Source: Chloroflexota bacterium (lineage in GTDB: Bacteria > Chloroflexota > Limnocylindria > P2-11E). Taken from it: 35,375 nucleotides of DNA. Below, piece by piece: positions 34,583 through 35,375 of the stretch (position 1 is its first letter; every line of letters begins with the position of its first letter). Below the pieces are notes generated by a model. That model did no database searches. It was not told the origin of the DNA and saw nothing but the letters and a program-made list of their open reading frames with translations. Position numbers and translations under genes: made by a program. The stretch spans positions 1 through 35,375 of the forward strand of contig VBJD01000086.1 of assembly GCA_005887995.1 (NCBI GenBank), given 5' to 3'.

Positions 34583-35375
<793 letters not shown>

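Overview
High-GC bacterial window (lineage not determinable from this alone; codon usage and gene order suggest an actinobacterial- or Chloroflexota-like organism). It has three blocks. (A) 1-15.3 kb: a de novo pyrimidine biosynthesis operon, pyrR-pyrB-pyrC-carA-[PhzF]-carB-[PNPOx]-[MFS]-[VOC]-[RHH antitoxin/MazF toxin]-pyrK-pyrD-[cNMP-binding protein]-[DinB]. Visible regulation includes a PyrR-type RNA loop over the pyrR ribosome-binding site and a near-perfect ArgR/AhrC double operator at carA. (B) 16-27 kb: a purine/urate/allantoin catabolic cluster. Uricase, OHCU decarboxylase, HIU hydrolase and a hydrolase lie on the - strand. DUF3830-like, allantoinase, M20 amidohydrolase, a guanine/8-oxoguanine-deaminase-like amidohydrolase and a three-subunit xanthine-dehydrogenase-type enzyme with an interposed GNAT lie on the + strand. 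(C) 27-35 kb: the most interesting block. Three paralogous Cys-free, repeat-rich proteins share an NHLP/Nif11-like (RiPP-precursor-like) leader. They have matching terminator hairpins and a shared upstream dyad, surround a Crp/FNR regulator, and sit downstream of a tightly coupled run: histidine kinase, response regulator, REC-cyclase, M50 peptidase with two cNMP-binding domains, small Zn-binding protein. I propose block C as a candidate cyclic-nucleotide-gated, RiPP-like peptide/protein maturation or secretion system. All calls come from reading translations and motifs; no database search was run.
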